A stretch of 64,000 nucleotides of DNA from Phanerochaete sordida. Its lineage: Eukaryota; Basidiomycota; Agaricomycetes; Polyporales; Phanerochaetaceae. The first letter of the stretch is position 1; every line of letters begins with the position of its first letter. Both the position numbers and the translations under genes were made by a program. The DNA is taken from NCBI GenBank assembly GCA_019973155.2, contig BPQB01000014.1:310001-374000 (forward strand), given 5' to 3'. This document shows, piece after piece, positions 9,443-21,804 of this stretch. The notes under the pieces were generated by a model. It did no database searches, was not told where the DNA came from, and saw only the letters and a program-made list of their open reading frames with translations.

Positions 9443-12400
9443 TCAGTTCGCCGGCCGGAGGTACTTCTCGTTCAGCGCGTGCACCTCCTTCGCGAGATAG
9501 GGCCAGTTCAGACACCGGCAGAGCTCCTCGCGCAGGCGGGCGGGTTCGCCCTGCGCGCGCTCCTGGGCGAGCTTGACCTCCCAGCCGAGGAGGTTGTACA
9601 GCAGGCGCATGTTGGGTTGGATGAGCACGGAGAGGCGGCGGGAACGCACGATGAGGTATGCGTCGACGAGGGGGATGTTCAGGTGCTTCATCACGTATGC
9701 GATCTGGCGATCTCATCAACATCTCCATCTTGGTAGCTAGAGATGGTGAACTCACAGTGACGGTCGCGCTGCGCGACACCCCGACGCGGCAGTGCACGAG
9801 CACCTTGCCGCCCTCGCGGCGCGCCTCGTCGATCCACTCGCAGATGGGCGGCAGCTGCGGCTCGAGCGAGTCGATGCCGTCGTCGCACACGCCCTTGATG
9901 TCGAGCACCTTGATGCGGCCCTCGCGCTCCTCGATCCAGAGCGAGCCGGGCTTCGCCGTCGCGAGGCCCGCCTGGAAGGCGCCCTGCCCGTGCTCGGGCG
10001 GGATCAGCGCGCACTCGCCCACGGAGACGACGTGTGTGATGCCGAGCGCGTGGAGCATGTACGCGTTCGCGGCGTGGTTCCTGCGCGCGGCAAAGTCAGC
10101 ATCTAGCCTCTGCGAATCTCAACAAGGTACTCACAGGTTACCCAAGTACAGGAACGGCAGCACCCGACTCGGGAACGACCCGTCAAACCGGGGGTCGTTG
10201 AACCACACCTGGTGGTCGCCCACGTTCGCGATCGGCGGCGGCAGCGTCGCCGCGCGCGGCCTCCGCACGTTGCCTCCGAGCACCGCGCCCTCCGCGCCGG
10301 GCGCGCTCGAGCTGAGCGCGTTGGCCTCGTCGCGCTGCTGCGCAGCGTGCGCGGCCGCAGGCCCGAGGAACCCGCTGTGCACGCTGCCCGCGGCGAAGGA
10401 CATGCTCATCGCGGCGGGGCGTCCGTGGCGCGTCACCGGCGCCGCGGGCGTCGCCGTGCCTGAACCGCCGGTGGGCGTCGCGATGCCCGCGACGGCGGAC
10501 CGCTCGCGCTCGAGGCGCTGCTCGACGCGGCGCATGGGCTGCACCTCGGTGGGGTAGACAAAGAAGCTGCGGCGCTTCTCGATCTGGAGCTCGAGGTACG
10601 CCTCGGGGAGCGACATCTTGCGCAGCGCCATCAGCATGCAGAGCGCGAGCGAGCTGCTCTCGGTGTAGCCGTCCGCGGAGAAGACGAGGATCTTGAGCGG
10701 GCGTGTGCGCACTGGGATCGGCCCAGCTTGCAGAGGCGGGGTGGAGGGGGAGGTGAGATGCGTCGCGGAGGTGCTCCGCATGCGCGTGTACGAGGACTGC
10801 GAGCCTGATGGAGGGAGGAACGACTGCGGGAACGCGCTGGGCGGCGGGAGGCTGCTCGGGCCACCGAACTGGCCGTTGGATCCGTGGTACGTGCCAAACT
10901 GGCTGTGGCTGGGGTAGTTGTAGCCCTGCCCAGCAGCATGGCCGATCGTCGCAGCGTTCGTGCTGCGCCTGGGCATCGGCCGGCCACTCCCGCTCCCGTT
11001 CTGCGACGGCCAGCGCCGGCTCTCGGCCTCGCGCCGCTGGCGCTCCTTGAGCGCGGCGTACGTCACCTTGCCCTCGACGGGGCGCAGGAGCGTCTCGACC
11101 CAGTTGACGAACGGCGGGACGCTGTTGCCGGAGTACGCGACGGAGCTGGGGAACGGCAGGTGCACGACGAGGCTCGCGGGCGGCGGCGGGCGCGGCGGAA
11201 TAACATCCTCCTCGCCCGGGGCGCCCTCCTTGCCGGCGCGCTCGTCGAACCCCCTGAGGCACTTGTCCATCCACTTGCGCTCGAGGCGCGCGATGTGCTC
11301 CTCGGCGGCGCGCATATGCGCCTGCGAGGGGAACGGCGCCATGTCGTCGCACTCGATGCAGATGTCGTACCCGAGGCCCTTCGCGGGGTCGTTCGACGAG
11401 AAGTCCCACTCGGCCAGCGGCGACGCGGTGCCCGGCGCGGTCATCGCGGGCACGTCGCTCGCGTTGCCGAGGAAGACCTGGCCGCGGAGCGGGTCCCACT
11501 TGCTCTGCGTCGAGCTCGCGTTGAACTCCTTGAGCACGCCCTCGGCGTCGTCGAGCGGGAACGTCAGGATCTCGCTCGCCTGCGTGAGCTCCCGCATCTC
11601 GTCCTTCTCGCGCTGCGCGAAGGAGATCGTGTTGGCCCTGAGCACATTCAGCTTAGAGGACTGCTGGACGTCCTGCGCAGGCGGGGCCTGCCGCGTCGAG
11701 AGGGTATGTGCCTCGCTGCAGGTGAGCCCCTCGGTGCCCTTGGTGTGCGCACGGTGAGGGCCCTCCTTCGCCTGGGACTCCTGGTGGTCGCCGCAGACCT
11801 CGTCGGTGTAGCGGCTGACGACATGCGGCATCTCCTTCGCGACTTCTCCGGGGGTCGCACACAGGACGAACACGTTGTAGAAGAGCAGGTCCGTCTGCCC
11901 GCGCGCGACGCGCTGAGCGCGCTTCGCCTCGATCGCATGTGCAAAGTGGGTGGCGACGGCAAGCGCGGCACGGGTGTTCCCGCGGGGCGAGTAGACGACG
12001 ATGTCAGAGAGGGTCGCGAAGATCGGCTGCAGCGCGACGAGTGCGTGAGCGTGAGCAGCCTCGTGCCGGGAAGACAACGTAACGTACCACCTGGATGCCA
12101 AAGTTCCGCAGGCTAATGCCTTCGGGCACACGCGGCTCGACGAACCTTGTCTCTCCGGTCTCGCGATCGATGCACAGCAGCTCGCGGGGCTTGAACGTCG
12201 AAGTAAGCGTCACGCGCTCGGGTACGTTCTTCTTCCGCTCTTGCGAAGACTGCCTGGAGGCAGGGGCAGGCGTGTCGTTCATGACGTGGTCCTCGTCCGC
12301 AGGCTGCTGTCGCGGTGGCGTCGACTTCTCCTCGGGGGTCGGGAGCGACGACTGCGGCGTTGGCGGGGTATCGGGTGCCGCATCGCACTGCGGGGACGAC

Positions 12401-14593
12401 AGCGTGGACGAGGGCGGGGTGAAGGACGACGCCGTGGACGTCGTCGAAGTCGTCGACGCGTTCGACAGCCTGTGCGTGTGCGCGTGGTGCGGCACCTGTT
12501 GGTCTGTGGAGGCACAGAAGGCATCTCGTCAGCACCGTGTGAACCCGAGGGACCGGAGAGCCGCAGCACGAAGAAACGAAGGCGGGAAAGGCAAAACCAA
12601 CAAAGGACGCAGCTCCGTGGGCACGGGCGCGATCCCGGCCTTAGAGGGCGGGCACAGGATGACAAAGGAAGGCAGCGAAGCAAACAAGCTTTCGGCCGGT
12701 GCCTCCTATAAGCCAGGCAATCCTCCAGGGGCAGCCTCATGGCCTGGCCTCGCGTCAGCTGCCCGCACCCGGTGTCTTCGCCGTTCCCAGCTAAGCCCTT
12801 CAGGTTATCCATGACACCAGCGGCCCAATGAGAACCGCCTAGGCCACGATAGCGACCACGCGCAATCTCCATCGAGGGCGCGATAGCCCAGGGCCTTCTC
12901 AGCCTCCCTGAAGGCTGTGAGGCCCTGCGAGTGAAGAGAGCCTGAACAATGGATCCGGGACTGGTGCGATGATCCTCCGCAGGGCCAGGAATGGAAGGCG
13001 AAACAAGCAAAGAGGAAGGCCAGAGGAGACTATGCCGGCAGTCGTGGATCGTCCGCAAAAGGCTAATGAGCGGGAGTGTCGAGAACGGCCGCAGCATGGA
13101 TCGACGAGCACCCGACGTGCCGGAGGCTGTCTGGCACCACTGGCCCCGGTGGCGCCGGTGTCCAACGCCACAGCACCACCAGATGTCTTGCTAGGGGCGG
13201 ATCCGAAGAGTGCGTCTGAGCTAGCGCCGGAGAGCTACTTCTGACTGATCGGTCGTCGAAGAAAGCTGGTGGCGACCGAGCAGCAGCGCGCTGGTGATGG
13301 CGAGCCCGACGGGAAAGGCACTGCGTGTGCCTTGCGGGCCCGAACGGCCGGCGTGTCGAGCGGAACCGGGGTGGACGGAAGCGACGACGGAGAGCCAGCA
13401 AAACCCGGAGAAAAATACTCGTCCACGAGGGGACGAAGGAGACCGAAACATTGAAAAGACATAGCAAAGCCCTGAAGCTCACCTTTGCTCATGCTCCCCG
13501 TATCGATCGCACTCAGCGCAGGCCTCTGCGCGCCCTGCTTCCTCCCTCCCGAGTTGCGCGGCGCGACAGGGTGCATATGCGAGCCCTCGTTGTGCTCCGC
13601 AAGATCGACACCCATCGCGCGTCCGTCGTCGTCGACGTCCATCCCGACGACATCGACGTCGATGTCCATCGGCATGTCCGCGGGGCCGACGCCGTTGGGC
13701 GCATGGAGATCCTCGTCGTCGTCGACCGAGCTCGTGCTGTAGTCGTCCTCATCGTCGAGGTCGTCCTCGTCTAGGTAGTCTTCGTCGTCCTCGAACTCGT
13801 CTGCGCTCTGCGGACTCGCCTGTGCGGGCGACGGCGGCTGCCGCGAGCGGGAGCGCTGTTGCGCGCGGAGGCTCCGCTCGTACTCCTCGACGTCGTCCTC
13901 GTCCGACGCGACCCAGACGAGCCCGCGGAAGCGCGGTACCTTCGCCTTCACGGTGACCTTGACGCGGCTGCGCCCGCCTTCGTGGCCGTCGTCGGATGCG
14001 GGCAGCGTCGCGCCCACGAAGAACGCGTTCTGGGCGTCGTTGTCGCCCTCGAGGCCGTGCAGGAACGGGAAGATGACGCTGTCGGGGGCGTGTGTCGTGA
14101 GGTACTGCTCGTGCATGCTCGCAAACTGAGCCGCGGTGAGCCCGCGGATCGGCGCTGGGCCTTCCTTCCTCCGCCGCTCGTGTGGGGGATGGGGCTGTGG
14201 CGAGTGCTGGGAGCGGGACGAGCTCGATGGTGCAGGCGAGGGAGAGCGTGGGGGCGAGTGCACGGGAGAGGTGTAGCTCGATACTGGCGGGTGCATCACG
14301 GGGAGGGCTTTGAGGAAGTCCGGTTCGTAATCGAGCCCATGCACCTTCTGCTCGACTTCGCTTTGGGGCTCAACGCGGCTCAGGTCCAGGCAAAGCGAGC
14401 TCGAGCTGCCGGAGTGGGAGCTGACGCTACCCATCACGCCCTCCCGCTGAGGTACGGCTAGGGAGAGGTCGTCGTCGTCGATCGCGTCAGCGTCAGCGTC
14501 GGACGCCGAGGCTGTCGGGAGGTCGCTCGGGATATCGTCGAAGTCGAAGTTGGCGTTCGGCGTCGCGGAGAGGAGGTCGAGTTCGTGTGGCAT
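9443..14593 (-). CDS. PPS1-like dual-specificity protein phosphatase
   Basis: Exons on the minus strand: 14593..13483, 12503..12088, 12026..10135, 10080..9756, 9703..9443; phases agree at every junction and give 1334 aa. The catalytic loop HCRVGVSRS lies at about residues 1236-1244 (nucleophile Cys1237, Arg1243), followed by the YVMKHLNIP and RRLSVLIQPN segments typical of dual-specificity phosphatases. Upstream are a LSDIVVYSPRG region and YLGNLNHA, the layout of fungal Pps1 proteins. N-terminal residues hold a Ser/Pro-rich region and a long Asp/Glu stretch. Yeast Pps1 is linked to cell-cycle control; here that is inference. The 979-bp first intron is far longer than any other in the window; exon 1 alone, read on to 13235, would make a separate 452-aa protein, so two genes cannot be excluded. 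Confidence 0.8.
12504..13482 (-). other. Unusually long (979 bp) intron of the PPS1-like gene
   Basis: The donor GTGAGC and the acceptor CCTCCACAG, with CTGAC about 25 bases before it, are good consensus sites and join exons in phase. Other introns here are 45-75 bp. No transposon ends or RNA gene were recognised inside. Confidence 0.6.
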
Positions 14594-17066
14594 GCTCTTC
14601 TCCCTGGGCGCGTGGACCGCCTTTAGTCTATGGTTCTATGCGATTAGGCGAGACTCTGAAGCGGGAGAGGTGCCCCGTGAGCGTGAGCGTGCAACGAGGC
14701 GTGGCGAAGCGCGGAAGACACAGGCGAGACAGAAGGGCAGCCATGTGAGCAGCTGGCAGGGACGAGAGACATGAACTACGCACGAAGCGATCTGCACTTC
14801 CGTCGAATGGTCGTTGTTGATACAGTACACTTCCGGTGATGAGACACGGATCGCCCTGGTGTTTGGCGGCTGTCGCGCACGTTGATCGTCGTTGAGCGTT
14901 GTGGGAGGTGTCGGGGAGGACGTCGTCGTGGATGTATGCGTAGGATGTGAAGAGCAGAGACACGAGACGGGTGGTGGTGGTGGTTAAGAGCAAGATAGAG
15001 GGTGGCGGAAGAAGATATGGAGAGGGGCCAGTCCCGTCAGCAGACGCCTCTCTCGATAGCTGTGGCTTCACACACCTGCGACAAAGCGTCCTACAGCGCA
15101 GATCCAAGGTCCTTTTCCTTCCAAAATCTACACGTCGTGTCGTCGTCGGCGGGTCGTTTCAGCGTGGTCGTCGTTGGCCGCGGTCGAGTGTCAGAAACAA
15201 GCTAGCAGACCCGGGCGCCAAAGGTCAACGTTTCCGTCGAGTCCGTTCGAGACCCCGCCTGTGCTCACGTTCACTCGTGTTCGTTGCCGTCGTGGGTCTG
15301 GGCCTATTGTTCGTCGTCGGGGTCGTGCTCGTCGTCGTGCGTGCCGTCGCTGTGCGCGTGTGGGAAGCCGCTGCAGGAACAAGGTTTCGAAGACAAGCGC
15401 ACTCAGTCCAGACTGGGATCTCCCCTTCGTTGTCCGTGCAGGCGCCGAGGCTCAGAACGCATTCGGCCAAGGCAGCGCGCGCGGCAACTTGCCGCTCCCA
15501 AAACGGCACCATCGAACCAAACAATTGGAAAGATCAACCAATGGCCGGCTGATATCAAACTCACACGGGATCGAGATCCCTCCGTCTCACTTTGCGAGCT
15601 GGCGGCGGGCTCCTTCCCCATCCGGAGGCGTCGCCCACGACACATGATTGGATGATGCCAGGGATCGAGATCGTGGGCTTATCGAGGAGGAGCAGGGCTC
15701 GCGTTTCTCACGCTCCTGGACGTCGTCGACCGCGACGAGCGCGATGCCGCGCGTGGGCCGCGTACGGAGGTAACGGACGTCTGGCGAACACCCCAGGTAC
15801 GCCTCCCACACATCTCGCTTGGAACAGATATCCATGCAGAACCCGCGGCGGTGCAGAACATTCGTCGTCGCCGTGATTCGCCTTCTGCACCTCGTCATCA
15901 GGATTTCCGGCACTAGAAGCCCTGCTCGCCACAACGACCGCGGCGGCGCTCCAAGGTACGCCGCTGCAACTCACGCCCGCCCACACACCCGTCAGAGGGC
16001 GCCTCCACAGGCTGCTCCTCAACACATTGCCTCTCCACGGCGCAAGCGACCCCATGTCTCGCGCACCCCGACGCCCACAGCACGCCGGTCACACGAGCAA
16101 CGCAGCGAGCCTCCTGTCGTCGCGCCTCCCACCGTCGCGCCCCGCCACCCAGCGCACCCGGCAGCACCTCGGGCCCAGCCCCTCTCGCGCGCGCGGGTCA
16201 GCAGGTGCGCTCCCCACGCAAACCCTCCCACGTTACCTCACCATCCTCAATGGCGCGCCCGGCGAACGTTCTTCCCACTTCCCCAAGCCCTTCCCAGGCG
16301 CGCCCGCGCCAGGGCATCACGCCCGATCGCGCATCGCGCAACGCAATCTCGCCGGCGTGCGCCCCCGGGGCGCGCTAGCCATACGCGGCCTAGCGCGGCG
16401 GCGGCGCGCACTGAGACAGCGCGGATGCAGACGCGGCGGGGGCGTGCGCCACACCTCCTCTCCTCGGGGCGTGTGCGTGCCTTGGCGGCGGGGCCCCGCG
16501 CGCAGCGGCTACGAGGTGGGGCGTGCGCGCTCGCTGCTCTGCTCGCTGCGCGGAGCGGCAGGGCGATCGTGATCGTTCATTCTGCTTGACGGATCCCCGC
16601 CCGCGGCGACGGCTCATCTCAGGTCGAAATGATTTGTGCGTCGCGGAGCTGTGCGTCGCCCAGCCTCGGTCGCTGCGCGCAGCCGCATCAGCCCTGGCTC
16701 AGCGACCCGTGTCCCGCGGCCCTGGATGCTTCGCGCTGCTCATTTGTCTGCTTCTGCGCACCTGACGCGGTGTCGGGAGGACTGGAGCTGTACATACCCA
16801 GACGCCACGGATCATATAACACCATTGCTGGCTTCGCTGCGGTCGTGTCCAATTGTTTCGGATGTTCAGGGTGCGGAAATCGTGGATTCCTCATTTCTTG
16901 AGGTGCTGTCGCCACAACATGCGGCACCGGAGCGAGCAGTTCCCGTGATAGATTGCACGCCGAGGACACATCTATCCCAGCACTCCTACAAAGCGTCATC
17001 GTGACAAACATGGAGATCACATAACCGTTGCGGGCTGATGCAACACATCCCTCGTCGTCACCCACA
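14594..17066. other. Non-coding upstream region, GC-rich
   Basis: Open frames occur in several registers only because stop codons are rare at this GC content; their products are Arg/Pro/Ala-rich. A minus-strand frame at 15587-15934 has a slightly more protein-like composition but matches nothing known to me. The promoter of the PPS1-like gene should lie in the first few hundred bases. Confidence 0.4.
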
Positions 17067-17694
17067 CACTGCGGGGATGATTCGATGTTAGCGGATGAAA
17101 ACATGGCAAAAACATGCTGAAAACAGAAACCATGTTTCCCGTGATGTTTCCAGCAGGGACATGGTGAGAACATGAGAAATGACGCACCGGAAGACATTCA
17201 CAATGTTTTCCAGGGAAACATTGTGCATGTTCTCCGCATGTTTCTGCTCCGGAATCATGCCGGGGAATTGATTGAATGTTTTCTGCGATAACATACTGAA
17301 TTTATGCGATAATGTACCCGTTATGTTTACGCTGCTTACATTTTGCTCAAATGGAGCCATATATGGTATGTTCTCTGCATGTTTCTGACGGAGTCACATA
17401 ACATGCCACAAACATGCATTGATTATCACGCGTGAACATGATGAAAACATTGAATCCCATGATCTATGCTCAATTTGGTTGGAGTCATACCTCATGTTTC
17501 CCTCATGTTCCTCGCAGAAACATGCGGTAAACATGCACAATGTTTCCCTTGAAAACATTGTGAATGTTTCCTGGTGCGTCATATCTCATGATCTTGTCAT
17601 GTCCCTGCTCGGAAACATTGTGAGAACACGGTTTCTGTTTTCACGATGTTTTCATCATGTTTTCACCGGTCAACATGGAATTACCCCCGCAGTG
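17067..17694. mobile_element. CACTA-type MITE, 628 bp, with about 185-bp terminal inverted repeats
   Basis: The left end begins CACTGCGGGG and the right end finishes with its complement, CCCCGCAGTG. The two arms, 17067-17250 and 17510-17694, align as inverted copies over about 185 bases at roughly 85% by eye. The 3-bp sequence ACA flanks both ends (17064-17066 and 17695-17697), as expected for CACTA/EnSpm elements. The arms are filled with AAACATG/CATGTTT motifs in both orientations, like the subterminal transposase-binding repeats of this superfamily. There is no coding capacity, so movement would need a transposase elsewhere. Confidence 0.85.
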
Positions 17695-19278
17695 ACACGC
17701 ACCTGGCAACCGCACTCCCAGTTTCCGTCGCTCATTTCCCCAGAACAGCGCGAGCACCCGAACCGCCACGATCCCCGCCCCGCGCACGTCACCTGCTAAA
17801 TTACAAACTTTCATAAACCCGCCACGCGCGCGCGCGCGTGCGCGGGGCAGCCGAGCAGCCCGAGCAGCACCGCGAAAGGCAGAAACGCCGCCCAGGCGCC
17901 ACAACGGCGACGCACGTCAGACGCACGCGCGCGCCCCGCGTCGCACATCTTCGCACATCCTCGCGCTCCCGTCACCGATCGAACGCCTTCCATGCGTTCC
18001 CCGCCGCCACCCCCGGAGCGCAGATCGCCCGGGAGAACCGCCCGTCCGCGTGCGTCCTGCCTCTGCCGCTCCCAGCGCGGTTCGCACGCCACACGCCCGC
18101 CTCCCCGTCGCGTTTCTGCGGATCCCGCCGCGCCCCCGCGACGCCCTCAGCAGGCGCGACGCGCGCGCGCCCCTGACATCACCGCGGGCCGCGTGCCTGC
18201 ACGCGCGGCGCGACTCCACAAGCACGCCCGCGCCCCCGTGCCTGCGCTGATGCCCGCGCGGGCGCAGTAGCGCTGCTTCTCCTTCTCAGCACTTCTTTCG
18301 CAGCGTCCCCGGCGTCGCTGTGCTTCCTGGTGCTTCCCTTCCTGCTTCCCTGCTTTTGTGCTCGCGCGCTCCCGGGCGCAGTTCAATATTCATTCAGATA
18401 TATCATACCTGCGCCACTGTCGCCATGCGCGGTCGTCACCGTGCGACCACCCGCGGCCGCACCCGCCGCCCCGCGTTCCGACGCTGAGGACACGTCCCGT
18501 TCGGGTGCGCACCGTGGCGCCGTGGCGCGCCCCCGCGCGTCATGCGACGCTAGAAGCCCGCGAACTATCCAGCGACGGCTGCGCCGCTAGAAGCCTGCGC
18601 ACGCGAGCAGCAACTCGCACCGCGTCGCCCCCAGCGTCCGGGGCGCGCCGCTCGTGCGTGCGCGGGGTCACGCGCCGCCGGGGGCAGTACGCCCGTTCGC
18701 GGTTGCTCCACAGACGTGCAGGGCCGCCGTGGTGGCTTCCCTGCGGCGCGTCCGCAGGCGCGGCCTCGTTCCCGCTGCCAGCACGCACACGCGCCCTTGA
18801 TGTCACCGCGCGGCTGCTGTGAACATGCGCGACTGGCGCGAAGGCGAGATGTGTGGTGCTGCGAGGGAGGGTGCGTCGAGGGAGGGCAGCGTGCCTGGCG
18901 GCGGGAGGGCTTCATAATGCGTGGGGCGATGCGGGCACGCGACGCTAGAACCGCCGCGCGCGGCCGTCCCGCCGCGGAGAGCGTTCGCGCTGCCTCTCGC
19001 GCTGCGCTGCGCTCGCCAACGGCTCGCCGTGGCAGACCGCAGCGGCGCGCGATATACACGCAGCAGTGCATCGACGGGCACCGCCGCATGTGCGTTCGCG
19101 AGATGCAGGGCCGCGGATTGGCGTCATGAATTGGTGAGCAACGTTCTGGCTGAGCAGTTCCCCGCGTACTTCCCGTCGCTGTCTGCTTGCGTCGCTACAG
19201 CCCCCGCGCCCAGCCCCGCAGCGACCGCACGCACGTCACCGTGCCCACCCTAGTGCATCCCGGTTATAATTGCCTGCG

Positions 19279-19548
19279 ATGAGAACCGCTGCAGTCGACC
19301 AGTCGCCGCAGCGCCGCAGCGCCGCGGCGCAGAGTCTAAAGCTTGAGCTTGACCGCGCGCGAGAAGCGGTGCTTACAGCAGCGGGGGCGCATGTGAAAGC
19401 GTTTTGTGCCTTGGGTGCGCAGCTGCGAAGGTTGGGCGCGTGGATAGCTGGGTGGCTGGCGAAGGGGTGCTGGGGTGGTGGGCTGTGGGTATTGGGTTCT
19501 GTCGCGCTGGTGGTGGGCTATCATATATCCGTAATGCTGCTCAGATGA
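19279..19548 (+). CDS. Possible small hypothetical membrane protein
   Basis: An 89-aa frame starting at ATG 19279. The N-terminal half is charged and helical; residues about 55-88 are Trp/Gly/Leu/Val-rich and could form one or two membrane segments. It stands out from the surrounding Arg-rich frames but has no recognised family and no detected promoter. It may be chance. Confidence 0.2.
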   Translation: MRTAAVDQSPQRRSAAAQSLKLELDRAREAVLTAAGAHVKAFCALGAQLRRLGAWIAGWLAKGCWGGGLWVLGSVALVVGYHISVMLLR

Positions 19549-20201
19549 TGTCTTGAAGGGTTGGCGGCGCGTGGATGGGAAGTCTATTCGGTATCGGGGC
19601 CGTGCTGCTGTGCGATGATAGGTACGAACTGCCTGTCCTACGTGTCTTCGTCCTGCCCCCGGTCGCCGGGTTTCGACGCACTCGATGTATGGAGCTGCCG
19701 TCTTCCCCTAGAGTGCGCCACATGGGCCCACAAATAGTACTAGGGGTTGCAAGTCACGACACAAGTACGCCACACACGCTCGCATGCACGCAGCACGCAC
19801 GATGACGATGCTCGACAGCTGCACGCCCTCCGGCGCTTTGTTGCGCGGAGCCTGCCGTGATGGCCTGATTGGTCGACGTCGGGATCGCGATTTTCCCGGG
19901 CTTTGACTTTTCCTGTCGGCCACGACGACGGTGAGTCTGGCTTCGCTGTCACCGCTGACATCTCTCGATTTATTTGGAAGCATACAGGCAAAGCTCTTTC
20001 GGTGTCAGTGCCCTCGACAGGGCGCGCCTTCTGAGGGTGACGCCGTGTCAAATTACGCCGCATCGGGGCTGCCCTGGCCGGCAAAGTGCAGGCCACGGCG
20101 GCAGCCCTGCCTGCCTGACCCCGCCGAATTGCACAGACGATCGAGGCCCCAGCAGTCGTCATCCGCGCCGCCGATCTAGCCCGCAGGCAGTCCGCGTCCG
20201 C

Positions 20202-20267
20202 GCGCGCTGAGACACGCCCGCCGCGTTTCCGCGCGCCCCGAACAGGTTAGGCCGTGTCTCAGCGCGC
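20202..20267. repeat. Perfect 15-bp inverted repeat (hairpin)
   Basis: GCGCGCTGAGACACG at 20202-20216 is mirrored by its complement at 20253-20267, with a 36-base loop. Confidence 0.7.
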
Positions 20268-21804
20268 CCCCGCACGCCGCCCTGCGAGCGCAATGGCGGC
20301 GACCCGATCGCCCGGGCGGCCAGCTGACGTCGCGCGATCGGTCAGCAGGGCCCGCCCCACGGCGATCACACAGGAGCGCGCCGCCGCCCACACAGTGCGC
20401 ACCCGCCGCGCGCCACCGCGCCCGCGCCGGGAGAAGGCTGCCGCGCCCAGGCCTCGGCAGCTAGTGCCCCCCGTCGTGGCGTCGCGCCGCTATCTCTGCT
20501 GCGCCCGCCTGCCGAATTCGTCCGCCGGTATCAGGAGCGCGGCTGTCTCGGTCAGCACGGAAGGAAGCAGATAGAGGCACCGACGGCACGGGGGCCTCTG
20601 CGATAACGCGCTCCTCGCGCTGCGGTCGAGGCCCCACGGCGGGCGCGGGCGCGTTGGCGCATCCGCACGCTGCAGCGGCCTCTCATACGCCCGCCCACCA
20701 CCAAGCATGCCACGCGCGCCCGCCGCAGGCCCTCCTCGACGGCAATCATGACGACAGGCCTGATCACACACGGTGCCGCAGCCGGACGCATTCCCCGCCG
20801 CTGCCACGCACGTCCCGTGAGCCTGGCGGTGCACGACGCTCGACAAATTCGTGTTCGAACGCATTGCAATTGCCGGGCAGGCTGGACCCACGGGCGTCCC
20901 TGGCCCTGGAGCTCCTAAGCTGGCGCCCGCCCTGCTCCTGACACCTCTGCGCGCTCCCGACGCTGTGCGCCCCCGCTGACCGGCGCGTCGGCGGTGTCGG
21001 CGGACATGCCTGCGCTGCCCAAGCGAGCGACCCGTGCCCAACGCAGGTGCCCCGCTTCGCACGCCCACCGGCCTCGCACGCCACACACCCTCCCCTCCAA
21101 GGCGCGGCACGACCCTTCGCAGGGCCCGCCGAAACGCTGCCCCCTGCCGCCGCTGCCGGCACCCGCAGCTGGCCCCTGCGTGACTCGCGCGCATTTGCAA
21201 ATGCGCGCGGCCCCGCACGGCGCAGCGTGCCCACCCAGGACGCCTGAAACGCGCTGCGGGGCCTAGCGGGGCGGGCCCTGCGTCAGGGGCGCGCGGGGCG
21301 GGGCGCGGAAGCTGCGCCGGCGGAAGCTTCGAGGCGCAGCAGCGGGGCGGGTGCGGGTGCGGAGGCAGGGCGCGGGTTGCGCCCAGCTCCTGCGGGCTCG
21401 CTTTTGGCGTGGGCGCTCACCCCGCGATTGGCCTCTGTCGCTGGGCGCGGCGGGGCGACGTCAGGCGGCTACCGCGCGGATTGCGCTAGCGCACCCTGGG
21501 GCGGCGTCCGAGGCCCCGCGGGCCCGGCTCTGCCCTAGTCGAGGGAGGGGGCGACGATTGCGGCGACGATAGGCGACGCCACAAGGGGCGCGGGTGCTGC
21601 GCGTGCGGCCGTCGTATCTCTGCCTGTCGCTGCTCCTGGACCCGTTGTTTGGGGCTGTGGGCGCGCGGCGCGCGGCTGGAGCGTGCGTCGAGGCCTCTGG
21701 AGGTGCTGCGGGCCTTGCTGGTGACGTGCGGGGCGCGTGGCGAGGGGATGTTCGCGATGGCCCAAGGTCGTAGGTGCGGGGCCTCCCGAAGAAGGAGGCG
21801 GGTG

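Noticed and set aside
10183..11499. Long second-frame ORFs inside the phosphatase exon (both strands)
   Set aside because: Arg/Ala/Pro-rich shadows of the real coding frame, which carries conserved motifs on both sides.
14947..15552. 201-codon frame with a Val-rich hydrophobic stretch
   Set aside because: The hydrophobic run comes from GTC/GTCGTC-rich DNA; other frames are open too and there is no domain, start context or splice support.
15819..16589. 256-codon Arg/Pro/His-rich frame
   Set aside because: Composition is that of random GC-rich DNA, with overlapping open frames on both strands.
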